Below are positions 37,070 to 46,907 of a stretch of 64,000 bases of DNA, in pieces; the first letter of the stretch is position 1, and each line of letters opens with the position of its first letter. The stretch is from Fuerstiella sp. (GTDB lineage: Bacteria > Planctomycetota > Planctomycetia > Planctomycetales > Planctomycetaceae). The DNA lies in the NCBI GenBank assembly GCA_029245955.1, contig JAQWOH010000074.1:243977-307976 (forward strand), given 5' to 3'. A program made the translations under genes and the position numbers. The notes below the pieces were generated by a model. It was not told the DNA's origin and ran no database searches. It saw only the letters and a list, made by a program, of their open reading frames with translations.

Positions 37070-38530
37070 TCATGCCAGAATGTCGTGAATGACCTTGCCG
37101 TGGACATTCGTCAGGCGACGTTCGATACCATTGTGGTAGAAGGTTAACTGTTCATGATTTACACCCAGCTGGTGTAGTACCGTCGCGTGAAAGTCGTGCC
37201 AGTGCACTCGGTTTTCCACCGCCTGCCACCCGATGTCGTCGGTTGCACCGTAAGTGATGCCCGATTTCATTCCGCCGCCAGCCAGCCAGACACTGAAACC
37301 CTTCTCGTTGTGATCACGACCAGGCCCGACAACATTCGCGGCTGACTGAGTAAACGGTGTACGGCCAAATTCTGACGTAAACATCACCAGCGTGTCGTCC
37401 AGCATGCCACGCTGGCGCAGGTCACGCAGCAGTCCGGCAATCGGTTTGTCGACGCGCAGCGCCTCTCGACCGTGGTTTTGAATCATATTCTCGTGGCCGT
37501 CCCAGTTGATCCTGGGTGAGCCGAAAGCCCCGCCGGAAAACATCTGCACAAAACGAACCCCTTTTTCCAGCAGTCGTCGTGCCAAAAGACAACTGCGGCC
37601 GAAGGCCTGCGTGTGCTCTACCGACGTACCGTACATGCGGTGTGTTGCTGGCGATTCACGCGTGAGGTCAGCCACCTGCGGGAGCTCAGCCTGCATGCGT
37701 TCGGACAACTGGTAACTGCGAATTCGTGCCGCCAGAACATCACTCCGGCCGCGTTCTGCCAGATGGCGTCGATTGAGCTCAGCCAACAGATTTCGACTGG
37801 CCGTTTCTGTGCCGGCTGCAACTTCGCGTGCAGGAAAGAGGTCCTGAATCGGCACGCCTGAACTGCTCATCGTAACCCCCTGGAACTGAGCCGGCAGAAA
37901 ACCGTTGGTCCAGTTAATTGACCCTCCCGCCGGCACACCCCGCTGATCAGGAATCACCACATACGCCGGCAGATCGTCAGTATCGCATCCCATTCCGTAC
38001 GACAGCCAGGCGCCGGCTGTAGGGAAACCGTTCAGTCGGAAACCGGAATTCTGTTGGAATGTTGCCGGCGTATGGTTGGATGTTTCCCCGAACATGGATC
38101 GCACGACAGTCAGTTCGTCGGCGACCCGGGCCAGATGCGGAAACAATTCTGAGACCCACAGGCCGCTCTGTCCCCGTTGTCGAAATCTCCAGTCACTTTT
38201 CCGCAATAACCCGACCTTACCAAAAAAAACATCCGGCCGCTCATCCGACACAAGTGACTTGCCGTGCAGCGATTCCAGTTCCGGCTTGTAGTCGAACGAA
38301 TCCACCTGGCTGAATCCGCCGCAGGCGACGATGTGGATCACTCGCTTTGCCGGAGCATCATGATGAGGCCACGGTACCGTTCCCTGCCCGGGAACGACGT
38401 TGGCCCTTACGGCGCCGTCACGCACCAGCAATTCCGAGAGCGCCACTGCACCAATGCCGGAGGCAGCAAACGAAAGAACGTCCCGACGACCGGGAATTGA
38501 CGGTTTCTCAGTCAACATGGATGAACTCAT
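37070..38530 (-). CDS. DUF1501 family secreted protein (third pair)
   Basis: 486 residues if started at the ATG at 38530, which overlaps the upstream haem gene by 23 bases; the ATG at 38518 is an alternative. The N-terminus is twin-arginine-like (GRRDVLSFAASGIGAVALS). Signatures include HIVACGGFSQVDSFDYKP, SELFPHLARVADELTVVRSM, PTAGAWLSYGMGCDTDDLP, RMYGTSVEHTQAFGRSCLLA, GVRFVQMFSGGAF and GRDHNEKGFSVWLAGGGMK. The pairing and overlap with the haem gene show they are cotranslated. Function unknown. Confidence 0.94.
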   Translation of the reverse strand: MSSSMLTEKPSIPGRRDVLSFAASGIGAVALSELLVRDGAVRANVVPGQGTVPWPHHDAPAKRVIHIVACGGFSQVDSFDYKPELESLHGKSLVSDERPDVFFGKVGLLRKSDWRFRQRGQSGLWVSELFPHLARVADELTVVRSMFGETSNHTPATFQQNSGFRLNGFPTAGAWLSYGMGCDTDDLPAYVVIPDQRGVPAGGSINWTNGFLPAQFQGVTMSSSGVPIQDLFPAREVAAGTETASRNLLAELNRRHLAERGRSDVLAARIRSYQLSERMQAELPQVADLTRESPATHRMYGTSVEHTQAFGRSCLLARRLLEKGVRFVQMFSGGAFGSPRINWDGHENMIQNHGREALRVDKPIAGLLRDLRQRGMLDDTLVMFTSEFGRTPFTQSAANVVGPGRDHNEKGFSVWLAGGGMKSGITYGATDDIGWQAVENRVHWHDFHATVLHQLGVNHEQLTFYHNGIERRLTNVHGKVIHDILA

Positions 38531-40694
38531 TGCTGTTGAGGACCACCCGGCAGAGTGCCGGCAGCCCATGATTCTTTATGAACTGCTCAGGCCGCGATGC
38601 TTCATCCCCATTCGGGGAACGACTGTAGGCCAGCTGATAAACACGTGACGCCTGTGTTGAAATATCTGTTCCTGCATCCCGAGTAACTCGTTCCGCGAAA
38701 CGATCTGCCATGCGCAGTACGAACGAATTGTTCATCAGTGTTAAAGCCTGAATCGGCGTCGTCGTGACCGCTCGTTTAGGCGCAGTCGTGGACGGATCCG
38801 GACAATCAAATGCATCAAGCAGGTGGTTTCGTCCGGAACGAATCCAGGTGCGATAGACCGTGCGACGGTAGACATCCGGACTGTCAGGATCGGTCATTGT
38901 GTAGAACTGCGTGTTCTTGACGTGCGTGGTGAAGTCGCGGTACGGCGCACCACCATACTGAAGATTCAGTTGTCCGGTCACGCTGAGAATCGAATCACGC
39001 AGGGCTTCCGCTTCCAGTCGCACCGGACTTTTGCGCCACAGAAGACGATTGTCTGCATCCACGGCGGCACATTCCGGGCGATGTCGCGACGACTGTCGAT
39101 AAGTTGCTGATGTGACAATCAGGCGGTGAATGTGTTTCAGGCTCCAGCCGGAAGAAATAAGTTCTGATGCCAGCCAGTTAAGCAGTTCCGGATGACTGGG
39201 ACGCCCACCGTTGAACCCGAAGTCGTTTGGTGTTGCGACCAGGCCGGCACTGAAGTGGTAGTGCCACAATCGATTCACGATCACGCGTGCAAACAGCGGA
39301 TTCTGTTCCTGTGTAATCCATTCGGCCAGCGCTCGACGCCGGGCTGCGTCGGGGGAATCCGCCGTGAGTCCAAACGTTGAGTTGGCTGCGGCGATGGCGG
39401 CGACACCTCCTGGTGTCACAACTTCGCCACGAACCGCCGGGTTGCCGCGCGCCAGCACATAGGTGACATCCGCGCTGCCCGGCTTGACAGCATATACGGG
39501 AAACGGCTTCTGTTCATTCCCGGCAAGAACATTACGGCTGCCATGTCTGACTCCCCCCACCGCCGACGCCAGTTGGTAGTATTCTTTTTGGGAAATCGGG
39601 TCAAACTTGTGATCGTGGCAGCGGGCACAGTTAGCTGTGAGGCCCAGAAACGTCTGCGAAATCGTTCCCACGTAGTCCTCGATTTCATCCTGTCGCACGA
39701 CGGCCTTCATCGCGGAACTCTGCTGACTCTGTCCAACTTCATCCCATGCTCCGGCCACAAGGAATCCGGTCGCAATGATCGCTCCCGTATTTTCGGGGTA
39801 CAGAATATCGCCGGCGAGTTGCAGGCGGACGAATTCGTCATAGGGCATGTCGCTGTTGAATGCATCGATCACCCAGTCGCGGTAGTGCCACGAATCCGTT
39901 CGCAGTTTGTCTCTCTCGTATCCCTGGCTTTCACCAAAACGAACGACGTCCAGCCAGTGCCGCCCCCACCGTTCTCCAAAATGCTTCGAATCCAGCAGAC
40001 GGTTCACCACGTGACCAACCGCTGCTTCACCGGACTGATGCATCGCGTGTTCAAACAGCAGCACCTGGTCCGGTGCGGGCGGCAGTCCGGTCAGGTCGAA
40101 GCTCAAACGCCGCAGCAATACTCGAGGTGACGCTTCCGGTGACGGCTGAAGTCCACGGGGGACGAGCTTCCGCAGTACAAATGCGTCGATCGGATTTCGA
40201 ATCCTGTGGTTCTGTTCAACGGCGGGAACCTCGGGACGTTCGACTGACTGCAGAGCCCACCAGTCGGTACCTGCCCGTTTTTTCGTGGTGATGCGAAACC
40301 GCTCAATCGGACTGGTGCCCCACTTTGCACCACCTGCGATCCAGTTTCGCACCGCCTTTTTCTCCTGATCGCCCAGCGGTTTCTTCGGCGGCATTTCGCC
40401 GGATTCGATGTGTTTCCACAAGAGACTCCGGTCTGAGTCTCCCGGCACAATCGCCGCACCTGATTCGCCACCTCTTCGCGCCGATTCGACGTCTGCCAGA
40501 CTCAGTCCGCCACTGGGGTCAGCACCGCTGTGACATTCCAGGCAGTTGTCAATCAGAATTGGTGCCACATCAGTATCAAAATCCGCAGCTGTGGCAGCAG
40601 AAATGGAGTTGACAGCCAGCAGCCAAAGGCCGACCATCGTCCCGCAATAGCGTCCGATGCAGCTCAGAAGCGGCCATGTAACTTGGTGACACAT
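38508..40694 (-). CDS. PSCyt1 / DUF1549 / DUF1553 secreted c-type haem protein (third pair)
   Basis: 728 residues, the shortest of the four copies. A hydrophobic N-terminus (MVGLWLLAVNSISAATA, also a possible start at 40637) precedes the PSCyt1 haem motif CLECH. DUF1549 shows RHWLDVVRFGESQGYERD and the second motif CARCHDHKFDP. DUF1553 shows RVIVNRLWHYHFSAGLV and RRTVYRTWIRSGRN. The linker between them is short. Its 3' end overlaps the DUF1501 gene. Confidence 0.95.
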   Translation of the reverse strand: MCHQVTWPLLSCIGRYCGTMVGLWLLAVNSISAATAADFDTDVAPILIDNCLECHSGADPSGGLSLADVESARRGGESGAAIVPGDSDRSLLWKHIESGEMPPKKPLGDQEKKAVRNWIAGGAKWGTSPIERFRITTKKRAGTDWWALQSVERPEVPAVEQNHRIRNPIDAFVLRKLVPRGLQPSPEASPRVLLRRLSFDLTGLPPAPDQVLLFEHAMHQSGEAAVGHVVNRLLDSKHFGERWGRHWLDVVRFGESQGYERDKLRTDSWHYRDWVIDAFNSDMPYDEFVRLQLAGDILYPENTGAIIATGFLVAGAWDEVGQSQQSSAMKAVVRQDEIEDYVGTISQTFLGLTANCARCHDHKFDPISQKEYYQLASAVGGVRHGSRNVLAGNEQKPFPVYAVKPGSADVTYVLARGNPAVRGEVVTPGGVAAIAAANSTFGLTADSPDAARRRALAEWITQEQNPLFARVIVNRLWHYHFSAGLVATPNDFGFNGGRPSHPELLNWLASELISSGWSLKHIHRLIVTSATYRQSSRHRPECAAVDADNRLLWRKSPVRLEAEALRDSILSVTGQLNLQYGGAPYRDFTTHVKNTQFYTMTDPDSPDVYRRTVYRTWIRSGRNHLLDAFDCPDPSTTAPKRAVTTTPIQALTLMNNSFVLRMADRFAERVTRDAGTDISTQASRVYQLAYSRSPNGDEASRPEQFIKNHGLPALCRVVLNSNEFIHVD

Positions 40695-41024
40695 TTTGTC
40701 TCTCGCAGATCAATCAGATTCATCAACTGCCGGTGCACACCGCAGATTACCGCAGATTCAGCCACTGTTGCAAATACAACAAAAAATTCGTCGCCTCAGT
40801 AAAACACAGGGGCAATGTGAGGAGCAAAGCGAACTCCCCGGGCGTGGAAGGAAAACGCCCACATTCCCGGCCGCCCGTTCTGGCGCTTCAGGCTGACTTT
40901 GCCACCTGTTCGGATGATCCGAGTCATACGGCAATTTATCAAGGTTACGATTATTACCGACGGAGACGCCGGACGACAATTTAACCTTGTACCGGCCAGT
41001 CACTTTATCCTACGAGTTGAAGAG
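40695..41024. other. divergent intergenic region
   Basis: No gene is supported in these 330 bases. The plus-strand frame open from 40899 is an upstream extension of the DUF481 gene without signal-peptide character. Confidence 0.5.
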
Positions 41025-41954
41025 ATGTTTGTTCGCAGATTTCAAGCCGCAATAAAGCCGGCAGTACTCAGCCGCAGCTTCGCAATCTTTGCGTTATTGC
41101 TGACAGCGACACCAGTGGCGTTCACTGAGGACTTCCTTCAGATGGAATCGGCGAAATTTGCCGATGTCGCTGGGGGAGTGAATTCAGCGTCCTGGAGGGA
41201 CGAGCTTGAGATCTGTACTGATCCTCTGATCGTTCCTGTGAGCTGCAGTAAATGCGGCAATAATGACCGGTCATGCAGCTGCGGCAATGATCGCTGGGTG
41301 GATATCTGGGATGGAAGAATGGAAATCGGCCTGAACGGTGCCGAAGGAAACAGTCGCAACATTAACCTCGTCACCGGCTTCGATGCGAAACAGACATCCG
41401 GTAACGACACACTGACGATTGACGTTGACTATCTGTTTTCACGTGACGAAATACAGACGACCAAGAACCGGTTTTATTCACTGACACGGTTGGAACGTGA
41501 GGGCCCGAATTCCAGTTGGGGCACGTTCGCAGACGGATGGTTTGAGTACGATGAACTCGAGACATTTAAAGCCCGCCTGGGGCTTCACGCCGGTGGAGTC
41601 GTGACGCTGGTGAAGACGCAGAAGTCTCTGTTTAAAGGTCTGATCGGAGTTGGGACATCAAAAGAGTTCCAAGGCGCCGACACTGTCTGGCGGCCGGAAG
41701 GTTTCCTCGGCTCGGTCTGGGAAAAGACGATTACCAGCCGCCAGGATTTTTATGTCAGGTCAGTCCTCTTTCCGGACTTTGGCAACAGCGGAGAATTTCG
41801 GCTTAATGCCCGGGCCGGCTGGGAATACGCAATGAATGACGAGAAGACCGTCAAGCTCGGCCTGAGCGCGTTTGATCGCTACGACAGTCTTTCGGACGCA
41901 GGCGACCGAAAGAATAACATCGACTACTGGGCCTCATTGATCTGGGACTTCTGA
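41025..41954 (+). CDS. DUF481 outer-membrane protein
   Basis: 309 residues from the ATG at 41025, which gives a signal peptide (IKPAVLSRSFAIFALLLTATPVAF); the frame opens earlier at 40899. A Cys-rich stretch (CSKCGNNDRSCSCGNDRW) lies near residue 80, which is unusual for this family and could bind metal. The DUF481 part follows with alternating beta strands (WDGRMEIGLNGAEGNSRN, DTLTIDVDYLFSRDE, GVVTLVKTQKSLFKGLIGVG) and ends in an aromatic residue (WASLIWDF), as outer-membrane barrels do. Related to salt-induced YdiY. Role unknown. Confidence 0.88.
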   Translation: MFVRRFQAAIKPAVLSRSFAIFALLLTATPVAFTEDFLQMESAKFADVAGGVNSASWRDELEICTDPLIVPVSCSKCGNNDRSCSCGNDRWVDIWDGRMEIGLNGAEGNSRNINLVTGFDAKQTSGNDTLTIDVDYLFSRDEIQTTKNRFYSLTRLEREGPNSSWGTFADGWFEYDELETFKARLGLHAGGVVTLVKTQKSLFKGLIGVGTSKEFQGADTVWRPEGFLGSVWEKTITSRQDFYVRSVLFPDFGNSGEFRLNARAGWEYAMNDEKTVKLGLSAFDRYDSLSDAGDRKNNIDYWASLIWDF

Positions 41955-42575
41955 ATTTGACGGAAGCTGTTTGGGTTGGCAGAGAGCACATGTTGCTGCG
42001 CGTACGGTGCACCGTTGAGCAACACGTTCGCCGCCTCTGACTAACCTCAGCCGGAAGCCTGCGTTCCTCGCGGTGTTCCGCTCAGGATCGCGTACGACTG
42101 TGTGTTGGTACAGGGAAATGCAGATCTCCGGCAAGTAGATCGTGCGGGCCAGGCGCAGTCCACTTCCCGACTGGTGAACACTAAGTCGTATCAGAGGCCT
42201 CAAACACTTTACGTGAGACGGCCACTGCTGCTGTGCTGGCTGCGGTGCATCCGTTTAACCTGGTCACTAGTATTGCGGCCTGTTCAGCATTAGAGCCGGG
42301 CCGTGCATCTGAAGGTGCTGGCCCTGTACGGCCGAGGATTTAGGGCCATTGCCCTCTGTCGTGTGTTGTTTCTTCACGGGTAGCTGCGGCAGTAGTGCGA
42401 ATATTATGTGCGTTGCGAATGGACACCGTTTCACGACCAGGGAGCCCTCGTGAAGTGCATATCCGAGACTTATGAGTTTAGCGATCGTCTTTATTTGGCG
42501 TGTGTCAGATTCCGGATACACTAGGTCAGTGCTCACGTCCCCTCCCTTCCCGACTCAGCGCCGATATTGCGATCC
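41955..42575. other. 621-base intergenic stretch without a supported gene
   Basis: Only short frames on both strands, none with recognisable domains or a convincing ribosome-binding site. I saw no tRNA, riboswitch or repeat structure that I could defend. Confidence 0.5.
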
Positions 42576-43043
42576 ATGATTAAGTTTACCACAGACGCTA
42601 TCGACTATAACAAAATAACCGAATCGGTTCGTTCACATGCCGCGGGCGCTGTTGTCCTGTTTCTCGGGACTGTCCGTGAATTTACGGGCGGTGTGCAGAC
42701 ATCCGCTCTGGTATACGACGCCTATCCCGTGATGGCGCAGCAGGAACTGCAGCATCTGGAGACCGACGTCAGGGAGAAGTGGCCGGTCATTGATGTGGCC
42801 ATTGTTCATCGCACAGGCGCTTTGAAACTGGGCGATATTGCTGTGGCCGTGGCCGTGAGTTCAGAACATCGTCGCGAAGCGTTTGCCGCCGGCCAATGGC
42901 TGATCGATACACTGAAGGTGCGAGTTCCGGTCTGGAAGAAGGAATTGTACGCGAACGGCGAAACTGAATGGGTGCATTCGTCGGGACAAACTGTTGCAAC
43001 ATCGACTGCCGATGAATCCGATCTTTCAGGAGCCGAGTCATGA
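42576..43043 (+). CDS. moaE: molybdopterin synthase catalytic subunit
   Basis: 155 residues from the ATG at 42576. MoaE uses MoaD thiocarboxylate to insert sulfur into precursor Z. Motifs: GAVVLFLGTVREFTGG, LVYDAYPVMAQQEL, VAIVHRTGALKLGDIAVAVAV, SSEHRREAFAAGQWLIDTLK and the catalytic-lysine region VPVWKKELYANGETEW. The stop overlaps the moaA start as ATGA. No moaD or moaC is adjacent; they must be elsewhere. Confidence 0.96.
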   Translation: MIKFTTDAIDYNKITESVRSHAAGAVVLFLGTVREFTGGVQTSALVYDAYPVMAQQELQHLETDVREKWPVIDVAIVHRTGALKLGDIAVAVAVSSEHRREAFAAGQWLIDTLKVRVPVWKKELYANGETEWVHSSGQTVATSTADESDLSGAES

Positions 43044-44059
43044 GTCCTTCTAAGAATACAGAGCCGACACGACGGTTGGTCGACCGCTTCGGGCGAGTGC
43101 ACAACAACCTGCGAATCAGCGTGACGGACCGTTGCAATATACGCTGTTTCTATTGCATGCCCGCTGAAAGCGTGGAGTTTATGCCTCGCGACCATTTGCT
43201 GTCGTTTGAGGAAATCGAGCGGTTGGTTCGGATTGGAACAACCCTGGGGATTGATCGTGTGCGACTGACTGGGGGTGAACCCCTGGTGCGTCGTGACCTG
43301 CATCGGCTTGTCGAACGACTTGCGAATGTCCCGGGGATTGTGGATATCGGGCTAACCACAAATGCAATCCTGCTGGGCGAACAGGCGCAGCAACTTCGGG
43401 ACGCCGGACTTAAGCGGTTGAACATCAGCCTGGACGCGCTCGACCCGGAGATCTTCGAACGGGTCACGCGTCGTGACAGCTATGACAAAGTTATCGAAGG
43501 CATCGCCGCCGCACGAGCTGCCGGATTCTCACCGATTAAGATCAACGCCGTGTCTGTGAAAGGTTTGACGGAGGGCCAGATTATTCCCTTTGCCGAACTG
43601 GCTCGGCAGACCGATACGGAAGTGCGTTTTATCGAATTCATGCCGCTGGATGCAGACAGTCAATGGGATCGTGATAAGGTGCTTTTTGCCGATGAGATAG
43701 TGGCGATTCTGCAGGCTGAGTTCGGGCCGTTGGAGCCCGTTCCGTCAGCGAACCCCAATGCGCCAGCAAACGATTTTCGGTTTGCGGACGGCGTGGGGAG
43801 AATTGGAATGATTGCGTCCGTGAGCCAGCCGTTTTGCAGTACATGTAATCGCTTTCGGCTGACCGCTGAAGGTAAATTGCGGAACTGTCTGTTTAGCCTC
43901 GAGGAGGTGGACATAAGGGGAATACTGCGGAATGGTGGTGCGGATGCTGAAGTCGCGGATGCAATGGTGGCGTCCATTGCATCCAAGAACGAGGGGCACC
44001 AAATTAACTCCGCGACCTTCGTGCAGCCGGACCGTCCAATGTATTCAATCGGCGGCTAA
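43040..44059 (+). CDS. moaA: GTP 3',8-cyclase
   Basis: 339 residues. Radical SAM enzyme for the first step of molybdenum cofactor synthesis. The N-terminal cluster motif is CNIRCFYC (CxxxCxxC), followed by VRLTGGEPLVR and ISLDALDPEIF. The C-terminal second cluster motif is CSTCNRFRLTAEGKLRNC. The protein ends in the essential double glycine (YSIGG). It is coupled to moaE by ATGA overlap, making a two-gene operon. Confidence 0.98.
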   Translation: MSPSKNTEPTRRLVDRFGRVHNNLRISVTDRCNIRCFYCMPAESVEFMPRDHLLSFEEIERLVRIGTTLGIDRVRLTGGEPLVRRDLHRLVERLANVPGIVDIGLTTNAILLGEQAQQLRDAGLKRLNISLDALDPEIFERVTRRDSYDKVIEGIAAARAAGFSPIKINAVSVKGLTEGQIIPFAELARQTDTEVRFIEFMPLDADSQWDRDKVLFADEIVAILQAEFGPLEPVPSANPNAPANDFRFADGVGRIGMIASVSQPFCSTCNRFRLTAEGKLRNCLFSLEEVDIRGILRNGGADAEVADAMVASIASKNEGHQINSATFVQPDRPMYSIGG

Positions 44060-44454
44060 GATCATGTCTGCGGGAAAACGCCGCCAGCGACCGTACGGCC
44101 GTCCCCGAAACGTCCCGCTCTCACGTCCGGGAATCTGCTTCGGCGTGAATGAAAGTCCGGCAGTATTTCGGCCGGATTTGTGTTCATAAGGCGTGATGGT
44201 TGAAAATTATGAAGCTGCTCCGAAGGTTGTTGTATGGACGCCCCGAAGAGAAACTGCAATCGGATTGTGCGGCGGGCTTTGAATGCGTCTGATGTTGGCT
44301 ATGCTGCCGGGCGCCGGGCTTCTTTTCGCTGGAAACCCCATCCGTGAGTCCGGCAGAACAACGAGTGCGGCCTGGTTTCAGGTTCTGAGTATGAGTCATC
44401 TGACCTCGACGTTGTTTCGTTCGGATTCTTGTCTTAGCAAGTGCGGAGTTATCG
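44060..44454. other. 395-base intergenic stretch
   Basis: No gene is supported between moaA and purD. Bases 44044-44049 (GGCGGC, at the moaA stop) could pair with 44090-44095-type GCCGCC downstream, but the loop is long and no T-tract follows, so I do not call a terminator. Confidence 0.45.
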
Positions 44455-45723
44455 ATGAAGGTTCTGGTTGTCGGTCAGGGTGGTCGCGAGCACACGTTGG
44501 TCTGGAAGCTCGCTCGCTGTCCCGGTGTCGAAAAAGTGTTCTGTGCACCAGGGAATGCCGGAACCGCTGTCGACGGCGAGAACGTCAATATTGCGTCGGA
44601 TGATCTCGGACGTTTGATGTCGTTCGCCAAACACAACGATATTGACCTGACCGTGGTCGGCCCGGAAGTCCCTCTCGTGGCAGGGATTGTCGATGAATTC
44701 AAATCGCATGGTTTGAAAATCTTCGGCCCAACCAGAGCCGCGGCTCGCCTGGAAGGCAGTAAGGCGTTCTCAAAGGAGATCATGAAGAAGGCCGGTGTTC
44801 CGACGGCGGCTTCCAAAAGCTTTACGAGACTTGAGGAAGCACACGCCTATCTGGATGCTCTGGAGGACGTTGCCGTTGTAGTGAAGGCAGACGGACTGGC
44901 GGCCGGTAAAGGTGTTCATGTCTGCAGGAACTGTACGGAAGGCAAGGCGGCTGCCACCAAGATGCTGCAGGATGATTTGTTTGGTACGGCTGGACAGACC
45001 ATCGTGATTGAGGAGTTCCTGGACGGCCACGAAGCCAGCATATTGGCGATTGTGGATGGCGATACAATTATCCCGCTGGAGACATCTCAGGATCATAAAC
45101 GGGCGTTTGATGGTGACCAGGGTCCGAATACCGGCGGCATGGGAGCCTACAGCCCGGCTCCCTTAGTGACTGATGAAATCATGGATGAGATCATTCGTCG
45201 AATTCTGGTTCCCACCATTCACACGATGCGCGTGGAGGGGCATCCATTTTCCGGTGTCCTTTATGCGGGTTTAATGCTGACAGCGCAGGGGCCAAAAGTC
45301 ATTGAATACAATGTGCGTTTTGGTGACCCGGAGGCCCAGGCGGTACTGATACGTCTGAAGACGGACCTGGCACAAATTCTGTCGCTGGCCGCATCTGGAA
45401 GGCTGGCAGAGCTTGAGGGACTGGAATGGGATGAACGACCTGCTGTATGTGTCGTTATGGCTTCCGACGGGTATCCCGGAAGCTATGCGAAGGGAAAAGT
45501 GATTAGTGGAGTCGACGAAGCTGACCGGCTGACGGAAACCAAAGTTTTTCATGCCGGTACCACGGGCAAAGACATGCAGGTGCTCACGGACGGCGGGCGT
45601 GTACTGGGGGTTACAGCCATGGGCGACAGCATCGCTGCAGCGAAACAGTCCGCCTACCGGGCCGTTGATCAGATCAGCTGGGACGGGGCATGGAATCGGT
45701 CTGATATCTCAGACAAAGCATAA
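44455..45723 (+). CDS. purD: phosphoribosylamine-glycine ligase
   Basis: 422 residues, normal length. ATP-grasp enzyme of de novo purine synthesis that joins glycine to phosphoribosylamine. Motifs: KVLVVGQGGREHTLVWKLA, VVGPEVPLVAGIVDEF, the ATP-grasp strand VVKADGLAAGKGVHVC, EEFLDGHEASILAIVDG, DHKRAFDGDQGPNTGGMGAY, and YNVRFGDPEAQAVL with metal-binding Glu/Asn. It is not clustered with other pur genes. Convergent with dcd. Confidence 0.98.
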   Translation: MKVLVVGQGGREHTLVWKLARCPGVEKVFCAPGNAGTAVDGENVNIASDDLGRLMSFAKHNDIDLTVVGPEVPLVAGIVDEFKSHGLKIFGPTRAAARLEGSKAFSKEIMKKAGVPTAASKSFTRLEEAHAYLDALEDVAVVVKADGLAAGKGVHVCRNCTEGKAAATKMLQDDLFGTAGQTIVIEEFLDGHEASILAIVDGDTIIPLETSQDHKRAFDGDQGPNTGGMGAYSPAPLVTDEIMDEIIRRILVPTIHTMRVEGHPFSGVLYAGLMLTAQGPKVIEYNVRFGDPEAQAVLIRLKTDLAQILSLAASGRLAELEGLEWDERPAVCVVMASDGYPGSYAKGKVISGVDEADRLTETKVFHAGTTGKDMQVLTDGGRVLGVTAMGDSIAAAKQSAYRAVDQISWDGAWNRSDISDKA

Positions 45724-45864
45724 ACCCGCAGCGGCGCGCTTTCAGATCGTACAAAGCCGGACTTCTGGTACGATGACACCTGAGAAATAGGCTTGACTGC
45801 ATCGGGGCTCATGTGCGTCAGGCGGTCAGGTCTACCGGAACTCTTCGTACTGCTCGCTCTGATG

Positions 45865-46446
45865 TCAATCCTCGTTCGCGGACTTTGACTGTTCGTCAAA
45901 AGCGAGTTTCATCTGGTGCTCGTCCCGAATTCCGAGCTCCTTGAACAGCAGACTGGGCTGAATGTCCGTGTTGTGCTGGTACTTGCTGCTTCGATATTCG
46001 GTGACGTCACCTTCAACGGAGTGATAGAAAATCTGACACACCTGAACGCCGGGATAGATGCGGACAGGCTGCACGGCAAACATTTCCAGTGTCCAGAATC
46101 CACAGAACCCGACGTCGCCAAAACCTGCCGTGACATGCACAAACAGACCCAGCCGACCGATGGAAGACCGCCCCTCCAGCATCGGTACGTAATTGTGCGT
46201 TTCGGTATACTCGATCGTCCGCCCAAGGTACAGCTGATTGGGCTGCAGCACCATTCCCTCTTCCGGAATCGTAATCCGTCGAAATCGGTTGGGACGTTTC
46301 ATATCCAGAACGATTTCTTCGTACACCAGAAGCTCATCGTGCAGTGTGAGGTTGTAGCTGTTGGGATTCAGCTGTTCCTCATCGAAGGGCTCAATGTTGA
46401 GGTTCCTGCCGAGCTGGGACTTGATTTCGCTGCCGCTGAGAATCAT
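45865..46446 (-). CDS. dcd: dCTP deaminase (possibly bifunctional with dUTPase)
   Basis: 193 residues. Starts MILSGSEIK and has the family core LNPNSYNLTLHDELLVYE, EGRSSIGRLGLFVHVTAGFGD and the C-terminal YRSSKYQ. It deaminates dCTP to dUTP for thymidylate synthesis. The segment TAGFGDVGFCGFWTLE, with AGFxD-xGF rather than the AHRIDPGW of the E. coli enzyme, resembles bifunctional deaminase/dUTPases of archaea and actinobacteria, which release dUMP directly. The bifunctional call is inference. Confidence 0.94.
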   Translation of the reverse strand: MILSGSEIKSQLGRNLNIEPFDEEQLNPNSYNLTLHDELLVYEEIVLDMKRPNRFRRITIPEEGMVLQPNQLYLGRTIEYTETHNYVPMLEGRSSIGRLGLFVHVTAGFGDVGFCGFWTLEMFAVQPVRIYPGVQVCQIFYHSVEGDVTEYRSSKYQHNTDIQPSLLFKELGIRDEHQMKLAFDEQSKSANED

Positions 46447-46907
46447 GAAAGTTCCGCCGAAACAAACGAATGAGGAATCATCTGACAGAAGATCATGGAT
46501 TTATGGGGTTCTGGCGGTACTGCGTTTGAGATCATAAGGCAAGTCGCTTCCGCTGCGAAATCCGATGACGATCCACCCCTTTTGACAGTCGTTAACAACG
46601 TTGAGCAGGGAGGGTATGGTTTGTGAGCTGCATGTTCAAGCACGCCGCTCCGGGCAAAACCGCCGTTGTCAGGGATCGGTTAATCGATTCAGGACGGTAT
46701 TTCCACCTCCCGATCGCCCTGCCACGCCGCATTCCTTGTGCTGGCGCTGGATACCAGTGGGGGACTTCGCGACAATCCATAGGTGGTGGCCCGCGTTTCA
46801 TCTTCAGCCGGCTGGCCGGTTATCCGGCCGGACTCAGCCTTTCGCACAATGCCGGTATCGTGGAACTGCAGCTGTCAGGACCCTGCGTGATCGAATAGAA
46901 AAGTTTT
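46447..46907. other. 461-base region upstream of the sigma factor
   Basis: No gene is supported. Short overlapping frames on both strands lack domain content. The sigma factor gene should be transcribed from here, possibly by autoregulation, but no promoter box can be assigned. Confidence 0.45.

Noticed and set aside
42267..42536. Minus-strand ORF of 89 codons in the gap before moaE
   Set aside because: No domain, signal peptide or ribosome-binding site; plus-strand frames are equally open.
44283..44603. Plus-strand ORF overlapping the start of purD
   Set aside because: Overlaps purD in another frame and has no recognisable content.
45746..45774. Hairpin between purD and dcd
   Set aside because: Seven-base stem with a 15-base loop and no T-tract; not distinguishable from chance.
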